64,000 nucleotides of DNA. It comes from Pseudoramibacter porci (GTDB lineage: Bacteria > Bacillota > Clostridia > Eubacteriales > Eubacteriaceae). The stretch covers positions 186,001-250,000 of the forward strand of contig NZ_VUMO01000002.1 in the NCBI RefSeq assembly GCF_009696145.1, read 5' to 3'. Below are positions 18,081 to 26,724 of this stretch, piece by piece. Positions within the stretch are counted from its first letter, which is position 1. Every line of letters begins with the position of its first letter. The translations under genes and the position numbers were made by a program. Below the pieces are notes generated by a model. That model was not told the DNA's origin. It did no database searches and saw only the letters and a list, made by a program, of their open reading frames with translations.

Positions 18081-18980
18081 TCACCCCAAATCGTCCAGAT
18101 TGCCGCCAACTTTTTTATAGACCCAAACCATTAACAAAATGACGACTGCCAAAACCATTGCCAGCGCCGCGCCGAATGGCCAGTTTCTGGAAATCGTAAA
18201 CTGTCTGTAAATCAAATTACCGATCATCATGTTGGTGCCGCCGCCGAGCATATCGGTGACCATGTAGTAGCCGATACACGGAATAAACGTTAATAGCACC
18301 GCTGCGAAGATACCTGGCGATGTCAGAGGCAGCTGCACTTTGAAAAAGGTTCGGACGGGTCCGGCACCCAAATCCTTTGAAGCTTCTATTAAGGCCGGAT
18401 CGAGCTTTTCAATGGACGAAAACATCGGCAAAACCGAGAACGGCATAAACATGTAAAGCATCCCAACTGTTACGGAAAAATTGGTGTACAGCATGGTTAA
18501 AGGCTTTGAAATCAATCCCAACTTCATCAAAATGGTGTTGATTATGCCCGACTGATTAAATAAAATAACAAAACTGTAAATAATGACGAGACCACTGACC
18601 CACATCGGAATCATCATCAAAATCATGAACAAGCCTGAGGTTTTTCTTTTCATTTTGGCCATGATAGACGCAAAGGGATAGCCCAATAATACAGTCAATA
18701 TTGTGGTCCAAAACGCGATGATCAGTGATTCCTTAATGACGTTAATGTACATCGAGCTGAAAATATTCCGGTAATTATCAAGGGTCGGTTTGTAAACCAC
18801 AATGCCCAGCGGCCCTTTCGACATAAAACTCATCACGGCTAAAATGACGACCGGTACAATAATAAAGAGAATCGACCAGATGGTGATCGGTCCATTCATA
18901 ATGATCGATGCCAGCCGAGCCTTGGCTGTTTTTTTATCCTTGCGCGCTTTAGGCTTCGGCCGCATATCCTTCTTCTTCAT
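18081..18980 (-). CDS. potB: Polyamine-type ABC transporter permease (PotB-like)
   Basis: This 299-residue membrane protein begins with a strongly basic leader (MKKKDMRPKPKARKDKK) before six hydrophobic segments. The coupling motif EASKDLGAGPVRTFFKVQLPLTSPG contacts the ATPase in this family. The coding region overlaps the end of potA by 32 bases. I choose the ATG at 18980, which follows GGGAGGTGA; the GTG nine bases earlier overlaps that site. It pairs with PotC. Confidence 0.85.
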   Translation of the reverse strand: MKKKDMRPKPKARKDKKTAKARLASIIMNGPITIWSILFIIVPVVILAVMSFMSKGPLGIVVYKPTLDNYRNIFSSMYINVIKESLIIAFWTTILTVLLGYPFASIMAKMKRKTSGLFMILMMIPMWVSGLVIIYSFVILFNQSGIINTILMKLGLISKPLTMLYTNFSVTVGMLYMFMPFSVLPMFSSIEKLDPALIEASKDLGAGPVRTFFKVQLPLTSPGIFAAVLLTFIPCIGYYMVTDMLGGGTNMMIGNLIYRQFTISRNWPFGAALAMVLAVVILLMVWVYKKVGGNLDDLG

Positions 18981-20100
18981 CTTCGTCACCTCCCTTGATG
19001 TCCCGGTGAGAATCGGTGTTGACTAAATTGCGTGTCTTCAGCACTTTGCCCTTTTCTTTTTCCCAATAGAGGTAAATCACTTGACCCGGTTCAATCATCT
19101 CATCTTCACTAAAGCGATTGATTTTAAATTCAGTCCCGTCGTTGAGTGTCACCATCATCTTAACGAGGTTGCCGACAAAGACGTGGTCTTTTACCACGCC
19201 ACGTATGGAAAAGCCCGGCTGTCTTTCCTGTGAAAACAGCGTATCTTCCGGTCGAACCGCAATACTGACGGCATCTCCGGTCTCAATGGTCTCGTCATCT
19301 GAAACGCCAAGGGCGTTGCCCACTTCTGTGCCAACCTGAATGCCCGTATCGTTTCTGCCGACAACGACCGCGTCGAGAATATTTGATTCGCCGATAAAAC
19401 CGGCCACAAACCGCGTCGCCGGGTGATTATAAATTTTCTGAGGCACATCGATTTGATCGATCACCCCTTCATTGATGACGGCGATTCGGTCGCTCATGGT
19501 CAGCGCCTCTTCCTGATCGTGGGTGACATAAACGAAAGTGATCCCCAGTTTCCTCTGGAGGCGCTTTAATTCGATCTGCATCTGCTTGCGCAGCTTCAAG
19601 TCCAAAGCCCCTAGGGGTTCATCGAGCAGTAGAACCTTCGGCCGATTGATGAGCGCCCGGGCAATTGCCACCCGCTGTTTCTGCCCGCCTGACATTTGAT
19701 TGATCCGGCGTTTGCCAAACCCGTCGAGCTGGACCAATTTCAGCATTTTATTGACCCGCTCGGCAATCTCATCCTTCGGCACTTTTTTAACTTTCAGGCC
19801 GTAAGCAACATTGTCAAACACGTTCATATTCGGAAACAATGCGTAATTCTGAAAAACGGTGTTGACGTCCCGTTCGTAGGGTTCTTTTTTTTCAACACTT
19901 TCCCCCTCGACGCGGATGACACCCGAAGTCGGAAGCTCAAACCCGGAAATCATTCGGAGGGTCGTCGTTTTTCCGCATCCGGAAGGCCCCAGAAGGGTTA
20001 AAAACTCCCCTTCCATAATATTCAGATTACAATTTTTTATGACATGATTCGCACCATACCATTTTTCGACGTTAATCATCGATACAATTGGTTTTGCCAT
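18949..20100 (-). CDS. potA: Polyamine-type ABC transporter ATP-binding protein (PotA-like)
   Basis: This 383-residue ATPase powers the PotBC channel. The Walker A is GPSGCGKTT (near residue 37), signature LSGGQ appears as MSGGQKQR (near 138), Walker B is VLLLDEPLGALD and the switch is THDQEEA. A C-terminal TOBE-type domain (about 280-360) with SIAVRPED follows. The C-terminal tail is unusually acidic (GGDEDEEEGYAAEA). Upstream lies a PII gene, 20 bases away. Confidence 0.9.
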   Translation of the reverse strand: MAKPIVSMINVEKWYGANHVIKNCNLNIMEGEFLTLLGPSGCGKTTTLRMISGFELPTSGVIRVEGESVEKKEPYERDVNTVFQNYALFPNMNVFDNVAYGLKVKKVPKDEIAERVNKMLKLVQLDGFGKRRINQMSGGQKQRVAIARALINRPKVLLLDEPLGALDLKLRKQMQIELKRLQRKLGITFVYVTHDQEEALTMSDRIAVINEGVIDQIDVPQKIYNHPATRFVAGFIGESNILDAVVVGRNDTGIQVGTEVGNALGVSDDETIETGDAVSIAVRPEDTLFSQERQPGFSIRGVVKDHVFVGNLVKMMVTLNDGTEFKINRFSEDEMIEPGQVIYLYWEKEKGKVLKTRNLVNTDSHRDIKGGDEDEEEGYAAEA

Positions 20101-20120
20101 CCCTTTTCACCTGCCGTTCA

Positions 20121-20462
20121 TCAATTAATGGCGTCGAGCCCGCGTTCACTGGTTCGAATCCGCATGGCATCGAGCACATCCGTAATGAATACTTTGCCGT
20201 CGCCGTTGGTTCCGGTCCCAATCGCCGTCGCGATATCCGCCAACAATTCGTCAACTTTTTCATCTTCAACAACAGCGAAAACAAGAATTTTGGGGAGAAG
20301 ATTGATGTCATCCCCGGTAAAATTCATTTCCGGCAGATAACCCCGCTGGCGGCCGCAGCCCATCACGGAGCTGACCGTCATCCCCTGACAATTATGGGTC
20401 GCAAAGATTTCTTTTAATCCGACTAGTTTTTCTGGCCGTGTCACGACATCAATTCGTTTCAT
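20121..20462 (-). CDS. PII-family nitrogen regulatory protein lacking the uridylylation tyrosine
   Basis: This 113-residue protein aligns with GlnB/GlnK over its whole length. Nucleotide contacts are kept: G37-R38-Q39, K58, the GDGK loop ending at K90, and R101/R103 in RIRT. The T-loop has normal length but reads GYLPEMNFTGDDINLLPK, with Asp at position 51 where canonical PII has the Tyr that is uridylylated. The protein may therefore sense ATP/ADP and 2-oxoglutarate without covalent modification. It sits between potD and potA, 20 bases from potA, so a direct gating role on this transporter is an attractive inference. Confidence 0.85.
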   Translation of the reverse strand: MKRIDVVTRPEKLVGLKEIFATHNCQGMTVSSVMGCGRQRGYLPEMNFTGDDINLLPKILVFAVVEDEKVDELLADIATAIGTGTNGDGKVFITDVLDAMRIRTSERGLDAIN

Positions 20463-20483
20463 TGTGTTTGCCTCCTAAAATGC

Positions 20484-20536
20484 AACCAGCCGCCAACGAT
20501 GGTTTTGCGTCATCGTTGACGGCTGGTTCTTTTTTT
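20484..20536 (-). promoter_or_regulatory. Intercistronic hairpin between potD and the PII gene
   Basis: An 18-bp imperfect stem, AACCAGCCGCCAACGATG paired with CATCGTTGACGGCTGGTT, ends about 20 bases before the PII start codon. In the transcribed (minus) direction it is followed by only four T, so it is a weak terminator or an mRNA-stabilising hairpin, suitable for making more binding protein than transporter. The long T run lies on the other strand. Confidence 0.6.
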
Positions 20537-20554
20537 ATCTAATTTAAATTATAC

Positions 20555-21655
20555 TTAATTGCTGCTCTTGGCTTTGTCGCCCATCAAGTCTGTGTAGTAG
20601 GTATCCATGATATTGATCTGTTTATCATTGACCGGTACACACCAAGATTTGCTTTCCATTTGTTCAGCCAGGCTGATCGACGGGTTGTTGTAATAATCTG
20701 CCCCTAAATATTTTTCCATGGCGCTTTTTTCTTCAAGCGGCGTGCCGCCATATTCCTTGTAAGTCTTCGCCAGTTCTTTCGGACTTAAAATGAAATTAAT
20801 CAGCTTTTGCGCTTCCGCTTTTTTCTTAGATGATTTTGGAATCGCCCAGTATTGCTGGAACCGTTCGTACCCTTCGGTCAGGGGAACACATTCAAATTTA
20901 TCCCAATTGGCCTTGCTGTCATTGCACAGTGTCGGGTAGTCCCAGCAGAATGCGACGGAGCATTCGCCATTTTCGAGCTGCGACACAGCGGATTCGCCAA
21001 CAAAGGCTTTGACATTGCCTTTGATGCTTCTGAGTAAATCATTGGCTTCTTTGATTTCTTTCTTATTCGTCGAATTCGGTTTGTAACCCAGCGCCGTTAA
21101 CGCTTCGCCGTAGAGGGAAATCGTCGAATTGACCATTGCGACCTGACCTTTCAGAGCCGGATTGGCCAAATCCTTGAAAGAGGTGATTTTGACCGGGCAG
21201 GTTTCTTTGTTGTAAACAACGGTGGTGTATCCCGGTGCCATATCGGCTACCGTGTACTGCATCTTTTCGTCCCCAGGTGCCCCTTTATTAAAATCACTAA
21301 TGATGTATTTTTCATTGGTGATTTTTTTGTGATCGACTTTAGCTAATAAATCGTTTTTGATAAAAGGCTGGACGTAAGCACTTTCCAAGTCAATTAAATC
21401 GTAATCGGCATTGCCCTGAATCAGTTTAGACATCAAGGTGTCTGTGTTGTCAATATAGGTGACGTTAACGTGCGTGCCGGTTTCTTTTTCATAATCTTTA
21501 AACATCTGTTCCGACCACGTCCCAGACCAAACGATAATGTTTAAATCATCGCCTTTACTGCTGGACTGTGTACCGCACCCCGCTAAGGTCGCTGTCAATA
21601 GCACCACTGCTGTAACTAAAGCTGTGATCCTTTTCCAAAAACGTTTTTTCAGCAT
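20555..21655 (-). CDS. potD: Polyamine-type periplasmic-binding lipoprotein (PotD-like)
   Basis: This 366-residue extracellular solute-binding protein starts with a lipoprotein signal: basic MLKKRFWKR, a hydrophobic core and the lipobox LAGC ending at about Cys27. The mature part shows the spermidine/putrescine-binding pattern LNIIVWSGTWSEQMFKDYE, NADYDLIDLESAYVQPF and an ordered C-terminal lobe with YWAIPKSSKKK. It captures substrate for PotABC. The ATG at 21655 follows GAAGGAGG. The gene leads the operon behind a consensus promoter and a long hairpin. The substrate could be a polyamine or an opine-like amine. Confidence 0.85.
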   Translation of the reverse strand: MLKKRFWKRITALVTAVVLLTATLAGCGTQSSSKGDDLNIIVWSGTWSEQMFKDYEKETGTHVNVTYIDNTDTLMSKLIQGNADYDLIDLESAYVQPFIKNDLLAKVDHKKITNEKYIISDFNKGAPGDEKMQYTVADMAPGYTTVVYNKETCPVKITSFKDLANPALKGQVAMVNSTISLYGEALTALGYKPNSTNKKEIKEANDLLRSIKGNVKAFVGESAVSQLENGECSVAFCWDYPTLCNDSKANWDKFECVPLTEGYERFQQYWAIPKSSKKKAEAQKLINFILSPKELAKTYKEYGGTPLEEKSAMEKYLGADYYNNPSISLAEQMESKSWCVPVNDKQINIMDTYYTDLMGDKAKSSN

Positions 21656-21682
21656 ATCCGAACCTCCTTCTTTTACAATCCG

Positions 21683-21739
21683 CCTAATAAAAAACGCCAA
21701 GGAAAATGGCTAACATCTTCCTTGACGTTTTATATTAGG
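21683..21739 (-). promoter_or_regulatory. Leader hairpin of the pot operon
   Basis: On the minus strand, a nearly perfect stem starts CCTAATA, continues AAACGTCAAGGAAGATG and closes with the complementary CATTTTCCTTGGCG, T6 and TATTAGG. It starts about 9 nt after the predicted transcription start and ends 28 bases before the start codon. The T run inside the 3' arm makes it terminator-like. Confidence 0.6.
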
Positions 21740-21754
21740 TCTTAATTTATTCTT

Positions 21755-21783
21755 ATCATAGCGTCGAATAACAGCCTTGTCAA
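21755..21783 (-). promoter_or_regulatory. pot operon promoter
   Basis: On the minus strand, TTGACA (21778-21783) and TATGAT (21755-21760) have a 17-bp spacer. It is the strongest promoter upstream of the nine-gene operon. Confidence 0.8.
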
Positions 21784-21896
21784 GAAAAAACGAAAAAATT
21801 TTCAGTGTATTTTCATTTTTTGCGTTCAAAATATCGTTTACATTCGCTAATTTTTCATCTCTTTTTTACATTTTATTTTATTTAAAATTTTGATCG

Positions 21897-23405
21897 TTAC
21901 AGTACAAACCCTGCGATCAGATAGAGCACAGCCGAAATGGCGTCAGCGATGATGAAATACGGCAGTGACGTTTCGTACTGTTCGTAAATTTTGACGCGGC
22001 AGGCTCTCGCCGAAATGACGCCAAGGTCCGAGACAACGCAGGCATTGGCTCCGAAAAGGCCCGCTGAAATCAAAGCGCCGAGGCAAAGCGGTACATTGGC
22101 GCCGATTTTCGTGAGCACGACCATTAAAACCGGAATGGCAATTTGGTACAGGGTGTAATTCAAGCTGTAGAGATATTCAGTCAGGGAGAAGAACACGAAC
22201 AGAATAAACGGAATCAAATTCACCATTGGGATGCCGCCGAGCACCGAATGCACGAAGGCTTCCATCCCCATGCTGTACATGACGTTTTGCATGATGTAGC
22301 CGATCATCAAAATAATGACCATGTCGCACATATCGATAAACCCGTCGACGATGCACTGAACGTATTCCTGAATTGTAAACAGCCCCTGACAGACGTAAAG
22401 CACGCCAGTGAAAACAGTAGCGACCATAAAGGCGACGAAACAATCGAGGCCGCTGGCAATCAGGGCAACGACGATACAGACAATCGGCAGAACCAAATTG
22501 AGCACGGAGCAATACTTGGTCCGCGGGTTGTCCGGATCGTAATCTTCTTCTTCCGATTCGGAGCCGTCGGTCAGCGCCCCCATCTGCACGCCGTCTTCCT
22601 CGATCATGCGGTAAGCTTCTTTCATCTTGCCGATTTTCGGCACAACGCCCACCGCAAAGAGCATGGCGATGACACAGGCGACGATTGCATAGAACATAAA
22701 TGGGATGGTCTGGATGAAAATATGGGTGGCCGCCGCGCGGTTCGGCACATTTTTCGCCGCAGCGATCTGATAGACGACAAAATATCCCCACGCCCCGACG
22801 GGCAGCAGCTCGGACACGTTGATACTCAGCGTCCGGACAACGTAAGCCAATGCGAGCCGCGGCTTTTGAATCGCGTCGACGAGCGGCGAGAACGCCGCGC
22901 CGGCGGTCAGCGCCGAAACGTAATCGTCAATCGACGTGGCCCCGGCGTAAATCCCAGAGGTCGCGAGGATCGCCTTTTCACTCTTTCCAAAATGGCTCGT
23001 GACAAAATTTGTAAAGGCATTGGTCGCACCGCTGCGTTTCATCGCGATGATGATGCCGCCGCAGAGAAAGAAGGACATGTACATTTCGATGTTTTCCGAA
23101 TCGGCGAGGCTGGATAATGTATCCTTCATAAAACCGTTTAAAAATCCGCCCTTATACCACAAAATATACATCGACAGCGTCCCCATGAGTAAAGAACTCA
23201 TGACGTCCTTGGTGACCAGCGCGTAGACGAACAGGCCGGCCAGCGGCACAAAGATCAGAATCGACCCCTTTGTCACCGACTGCGGGATCAGCCACAGGAT
23301 CACATTGAGGATGATCCAGAACGTCCAAAGCTTGACCATCTTCTTGTCGATGTGCTTCGGGTTCATACAATACCCGATGCGCTTGAAAATATTAGCTGTT
23401 TCCAT
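21897..23405 (-). CDS. NhaC-type Na+/H+ (or organic acid/Na+) antiporter
   Basis: This 502-residue membrane protein has about 12 hydrophobic segments. The stretch GIYAGATSIDDYVSALTAGAAFSPLVD (near residue 155) has the buried acidic residues characteristic of the NhaC/MleN group. A long acidic cytosolic loop (GSESEEEDYDPDNP) separates two halves. It follows the alcohol dehydrogenase gene by 29 bases and shares its promoter. The ATG at 23405 follows AAAGGA. Sodium export or substrate/product antiport tied to the dehydrogenase are both possible. Confidence 0.75.
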   Translation of the reverse strand: METANIFKRIGYCMNPKHIDKKMVKLWTFWIILNVILWLIPQSVTKGSILIFVPLAGLFVYALVTKDVMSSLLMGTLSMYILWYKGGFLNGFMKDTLSSLADSENIEMYMSFFLCGGIIIAMKRSGATNAFTNFVTSHFGKSEKAILATSGIYAGATSIDDYVSALTAGAAFSPLVDAIQKPRLALAYVVRTLSINVSELLPVGAWGYFVVYQIAAAKNVPNRAAATHIFIQTIPFMFYAIVACVIAMLFAVGVVPKIGKMKEAYRMIEEDGVQMGALTDGSESEEEDYDPDNPRTKYCSVLNLVLPIVCIVVALIASGLDCFVAFMVATVFTGVLYVCQGLFTIQEYVQCIVDGFIDMCDMVIILMIGYIMQNVMYSMGMEAFVHSVLGGIPMVNLIPFILFVFFSLTEYLYSLNYTLYQIAIPVLMVVLTKIGANVPLCLGALISAGLFGANACVVSDLGVISARACRVKIYEQYETSLPYFIIADAISAVLYLIAGFVL

Positions 23406-23434
23406 TGTGTTTCCTTTCAAAAAAGCGCGAAGCT

Positions 23435-24589
23435 TTACAGCCGGCCTTCATAAACAGCCGTCATCACATCCACAAAATCTGTTTCGTTCATCATCACCGG
23501 ATTGTCTGCCGTTTCGTCTGCGTGGGCAGCCGTCTTGGCAAGCCGCGGAAAATCCTTTGGGTTAACTTTATCGATGTCCGAAAATTTCGGGATGTTTAGC
23601 TTTTCAGCAAGTTCCGCCATCCTGTCAATTCCAGCGATTGCAAGAGCCTCCGCACTGTCCCGGGTGCTGCCTGCGCCCATGGCCCGAGCCACGTCGGCAT
23701 AACGATCGGCAGCACCCTTTACACTGTATCGCGAGACTGGGGCGAGAAACATCGCATTGGCTACACCGTGAGGAATATCGTAATAGCCCCCGAGGGCTTC
23801 CGATATGGAATGCACCGAGGCCACATCCGCATTGCCAAAAGCCATCCCCGCCATCGTGCTGGCCGCCATCATCGCATCGAGGGCTTCGGGATCGTGGGTT
23901 TCGACAGCTTTAATGATGTTGTCTGAAATCAAACGGATCGCTGAAAGGGCGATGCCGTCGGTCAAGGGGTTGGCCGCCTTGCAGACGTAAGCTTCAACCG
24001 CGTGAGTCAGAGCGTCCATTCCGGTTGACCCGAGAATCGCTCCCGGCAAATGATCGATCACTGTCGAGTCGATGATCGCTGTCGTGACCGAATTTTCCCG
24101 ACCCCAAATGCAATCCTTTTCGAGGGTCTTTGTGTTGTTGACAATGGATTCGTGGGTCACTTCGCTGCCTGTGCCACAAGTCGTCGGCACGCAGATCAGC
24201 GGCGCGATCGGATATTTGAGGTTGCCTTCTGTCCAGTCGGCGCAGGCGCCGCCATTGGTCATCAATGCCCCGATCGCTTTGGCCGTATCCATCGACGAAC
24301 CGCCGCCGATGGCGATCAGGTAATCAATATCATGATCCTTCGCGTAGGCCGCGCCCCGTTCAATATCGACATCTCGCGGATTGGGCACGATGTCGGTCCA
24401 GACTTCTAAATTCATATGTTTCGCTTTTAAAGCGTCGATGATCGGATCGACTAGGCCAGTTGCCATTAACCCTTTGTCTGTAACCACCAATCCTTTTTTT
24501 CCTAGCTTCTGCGCTTCGTCGGCAATCTGATTTAAACTGCCCCGTCCAAAAATAATCTTCGTCGGTGTGAAAAATTCAAATGCGTTCAT
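23435..24589 (-). CDS. Iron-containing alcohol dehydrogenase
   Basis: This 384-residue group III NAD(P)-dependent dehydrogenase has the nucleotide motif GGGSSMDTAKA near residue 97. The iron ligands include the Asp and His of STGMDALTHAVEAYV near 195 and the two His of VHSISEALGGYYDIPHGVANA. Members interconvert primary alcohols or diols and aldehydes. The ATG at 24587-24589 is chosen because GAAGG lies upstream and the family starts MNxFxF. It leads a two-gene operon with an NhaC-type antiporter, opposite a MerR regulator that probably controls it. Confidence 0.9.
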   Translation of the reverse strand: MNAFEFFTPTKIIFGRGSLNQIADEAQKLGKKGLVVTDKGLMATGLVDPIIDALKAKHMNLEVWTDIVPNPRDVDIERGAAYAKDHDIDYLIAIGGGSSMDTAKAIGALMTNGGACADWTEGNLKYPIAPLICVPTTCGTGSEVTHESIVNNTKTLEKDCIWGRENSVTTAIIDSTVIDHLPGAILGSTGMDALTHAVEAYVCKAANPLTDGIALSAIRLISDNIIKAVETHDPEALDAMMAASTMAGMAFGNADVASVHSISEALGGYYDIPHGVANAMFLAPVSRYSVKGAADRYADVARAMGAGSTRDSAEALAIAGIDRMAELAEKLNIPKFSDIDKVNPKDFPRLAKTAAHADETADNPVMMNETDFVDVMTAVYEGRL

Positions 24590-24622
24590 TGACAACCTTC
24601 TTCCCTGAATCCTTTTTCAATT

Positions 24623-24664
24623 AAAAAAGCAAAGATGCACCTGGAACCAGTTGCGCCTTTGCTT
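24623..24664 (-). promoter_or_regulatory. Leader hairpin of the alcohol dehydrogenase operon
   Basis: On the minus strand, AAGCAAAG pairs with CTTTGCTT and inner CTGG pairs with CCAG, followed by six T. This terminator-shaped hairpin lies 33 bases before the start codon, between promoter and gene. Confidence 0.65.
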
Positions 24665-24704
24665 AGTCATTCGGATCGATAAAACTTAATTAAATTGTAC
24701 TTTT

Positions 24705-24735
24705 ATTATAAAGCTTGGTGTTATACTAAAGTCAA
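24705..24735 (-). promoter_or_regulatory. MerR-type promoter of the alcohol dehydrogenase operon
   Basis: On the minus strand, TTGACT (24730-24735) and TATAAT (24705-24710) have an over-long 19-bp spacer. Such spacing is the hallmark of promoters activated by MerR-family proteins, and a merR gene starts 31 bases away on the opposite strand. Confidence 0.7.
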
Positions 24736-24765
24736 ACTTTTTATTTCTTTTTACGGGAGCTCACT

Positions 24766-25581
24766 ATGAAAAATAAAGAAACCTTTCGCATCGGTGAATT
24801 ATCCAAATTGTTCGGTGTCAGCACTGATGCGATCCGCTACTACGAAAAAGTCGGCATCCTAAGCCCCAAGCGCAATGCGGCAAACAATTATCGGTATTAC
24901 ACGCTGGACGACGTCCGAAAGATTCTCACCATTCGAGAGTTGCTCAGTCTCAATTTCTCCACAGATCAAATCCGGGATTTTCAAGAAAATCGCAGCATTG
25001 CCAAAACTCAGGAGATGCTGAGAGAAGAATTATCTGTCGTCAACGCGGAAATCGTCGCCTTATTTGAAAAAAAGCACAGCATTGAGACCCGAATTGCCGC
25101 CATCGAAGGCAGCCTTTCTTTAAAGGCCGACGAAACCGTGCGCTGTCTGAATCTCGAGGACCGGAATTGCCTGATGATCAGCCAGACCAATTTGCCCGAT
25201 GATTACGTCGATTATTTTGTCACACGCTACATCCACGCCCACAGTAACCGCATCGACACCATCGGCGCCTGCGACTGCTACACGCTGGATCTCGCCGGCA
25301 GCAATCCTGACTCCCCATACTACCGCACCGAAAATATTTTCTTCTACTCGACCAATCAGCTTTACCAGACGAATTACGTCCTGCCCGCGGGAAAATACCT
25401 GTCTCTCGTCTACCAAGGTGAGCTGTCCCGAACGAAAATACTCATGCCAAAACTTTTTGACTACGCCGAAAGCCACCACTTAAAAATTGCCGGCGACCCG
25501 ATCGAGATGTGTCATCTCGACGAGTACGAAACCGACAATTGTGATGAATTTATTACGGAGCTGCAGCTCCCTGTGAAATAA
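24766..25581 (+). CDS. MerR-family transcription activator, BmrR-like
   Basis: The 271-residue protein has an N-terminal winged-helix MerR domain (FRIGELSKLFGVSTDAIRYYEKVGIL, residues 4-30), a coiled-coil dimer helix (about 75-120) and a C-terminal GyrI/BmrR-like effector domain of about 145 residues. Family members bind between the -35 and -10 boxes and untwist promoters with 19-bp spacers when ligand binds. Its divergent neighbour has exactly such a promoter. The effector domain suggests a small hydrophobic or cationic ligand. Its end converges with the flavoprotein gene, six bases away. Confidence 0.9.
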   Translation: MKNKETFRIGELSKLFGVSTDAIRYYEKVGILSPKRNAANNYRYYTLDDVRKILTIRELLSLNFSTDQIRDFQENRSIAKTQEMLREELSVVNAEIVALFEKKHSIETRIAAIEGSLSLKADETVRCLNLEDRNCLMISQTNLPDDYVDYFVTRYIHAHSNRIDTIGACDCYTLDLAGSNPDSPYYRTENIFFYSTNQLYQTNYVLPAGKYLSLVYQGELSRTKILMPKLFDYAESHHLKIAGDPIEMCHLDEYETDNCDEFITELQLPVK

Positions 25582-25587
25582 CCGCGT

Positions 25588-26724
25588 TTATTGATAGGGA
25601 TCGAAACGGTCGTAGCGCAGGGCGCTCATATCGACAACCGTTTCTTCGCCCATGGCCATCTGTGCCAAAATCAAGCCGACCGCCGGCGCGGATCCAAATC
25701 CGTGTCCAGTAAAGCCACAGGCCAGAATCAGTCCAGGCACCACGTCGACCGGGGAGATCACCGGCACCCCGTCTAAACACATATCGAGCCAGCCGCCCCA
25801 GGAGCGGACGATTTTTGCGTCCTTCAGCGCGGGGATATACCCTTCAATAGCTCGGCAGCTGGACGGCAGGGTCATCGAAATGGTTTTGAACTCGTTCAGC
25901 GGCATGTCCATGCTTTCTTCGAGACCACAGTCTGAACCAAAAACAAAGGAACCGTGTGTCGTTTGGTGGCCGTAAAAATTAGCGTCGGCCGTCCCGAGCA
26001 TCTGCGGGAACATTTCCGGCTGCGCTTCCGTGACCAGCGCCTGATCGAAATAACGGGTCATCGGCACATCGATGCCGACGGTCCGAACGATGTAGCGGCT
26101 TTCGTAGCCGGCCGCCACGATGACCGTATCCCCTTCGAAGACCGTGCCGTCGGTGAGAACCACCTGGCGCAGGCGGCCCTTGACCTTCTTTAAGGACTGA
26201 ACTTCCGCACCGGTGTAATACCGAACCCCCATCGACAGGGATTTTTTGTAATAGCCGAGGGTCGCCATCAGCGGGTTGGCGTGACCGTCCGTCGGGCACC
26301 AGCTGGCGCCGATAATATCGTCGGAAAGATATGGGTTGATTTCCCGCACTTCGTCGCCGTCAATCATTCGGACATCCAGGCCGACTTTCTTCGCATTGTC
26401 CGCCAGGGTCTGCAGTTTTTCGAGATGCTTTTCTGTTTTGCCCAGTCTCAAATTGCCCTTTTGGGTGTATTCCACATCGACGCCGAGTTCTTCGGAAAGC
26501 CCCGGCCACAAATGTTGAATCCCGTACATGACGTAAGGCAGTTCCCTGACGTCGCGGCCGCTCTGGCGGACGCCGCCGCCGTTTCGGCTGGAGCCGCCGT
26601 GTCCGATGCTGTCTGAAGCTTCCAGCACGATCACGTCCTTAACGCCTTTCTTTGCTAAATAGTACGCAGCGGCGCAGCCGTTGATGCCCCCGCCGATGAT
26701 GATGACATCTGCAGTTTGATTCAT
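25588..26724 (-). CDS. FAD-dependent oxidoreductase, sarcosine oxidase beta/opine oxidase-like (beta subunit)
   Basis: This 378-residue DAO-type flavoprotein has the dinucleotide motif GGGINGCAAAYYLAKKG (residues 11-27) and the conserved GHGGSSRNGGGVRQSGRD. The C-terminal motif ACGFTGHGFGSAPAVG contacts FAD. Relatives are the catalytic beta subunits of sarcosine oxidase, proline dehydrogenase and opine oxidases, which oxidise a secondary amine to an imine. It overlaps the [2Fe-2S] gene by 4 bases and is last in a five-gene operon. The C-N substrate cannot be named from sequence. Confidence 0.85.
   Translation of the reverse strand: MNQTADVIIIGGGINGCAAAYYLAKKGVKDVIVLEASDSIGHGGSSRNGGGVRQSGRDVRELPYVMYGIQHLWPGLSEELGVDVEYTQKGNLRLGKTEKHLEKLQTLADNAKKVGLDVRMIDGDEVREINPYLSDDIIGASWCPTDGHANPLMATLGYYKKSLSMGVRYYTGAEVQSLKKVKGRLRQVVLTDGTVFEGDTVIVAAGYESRYIVRTVGIDVPMTRYFDQALVTEAQPEMFPQMLGTADANFYGHQTTHGSFVFGSDCGLEESMDMPLNEFKTISMTLPSSCRAIEGYIPALKDAKIVRSWGGWLDMCLDGVPVISPVDVVPGLILACGFTGHGFGSAPAVGLILAQMAMGEETVVDMSALRYDRFDPYQ

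Noticed and set aside
20484-20536. Plus-strand terminator implying a plus-strand gene
   Set aside because: The T run is on the plus strand, but no plus-strand gene with a ribosome site ends here; the hairpin is better explained as part of the minus-strand operon.
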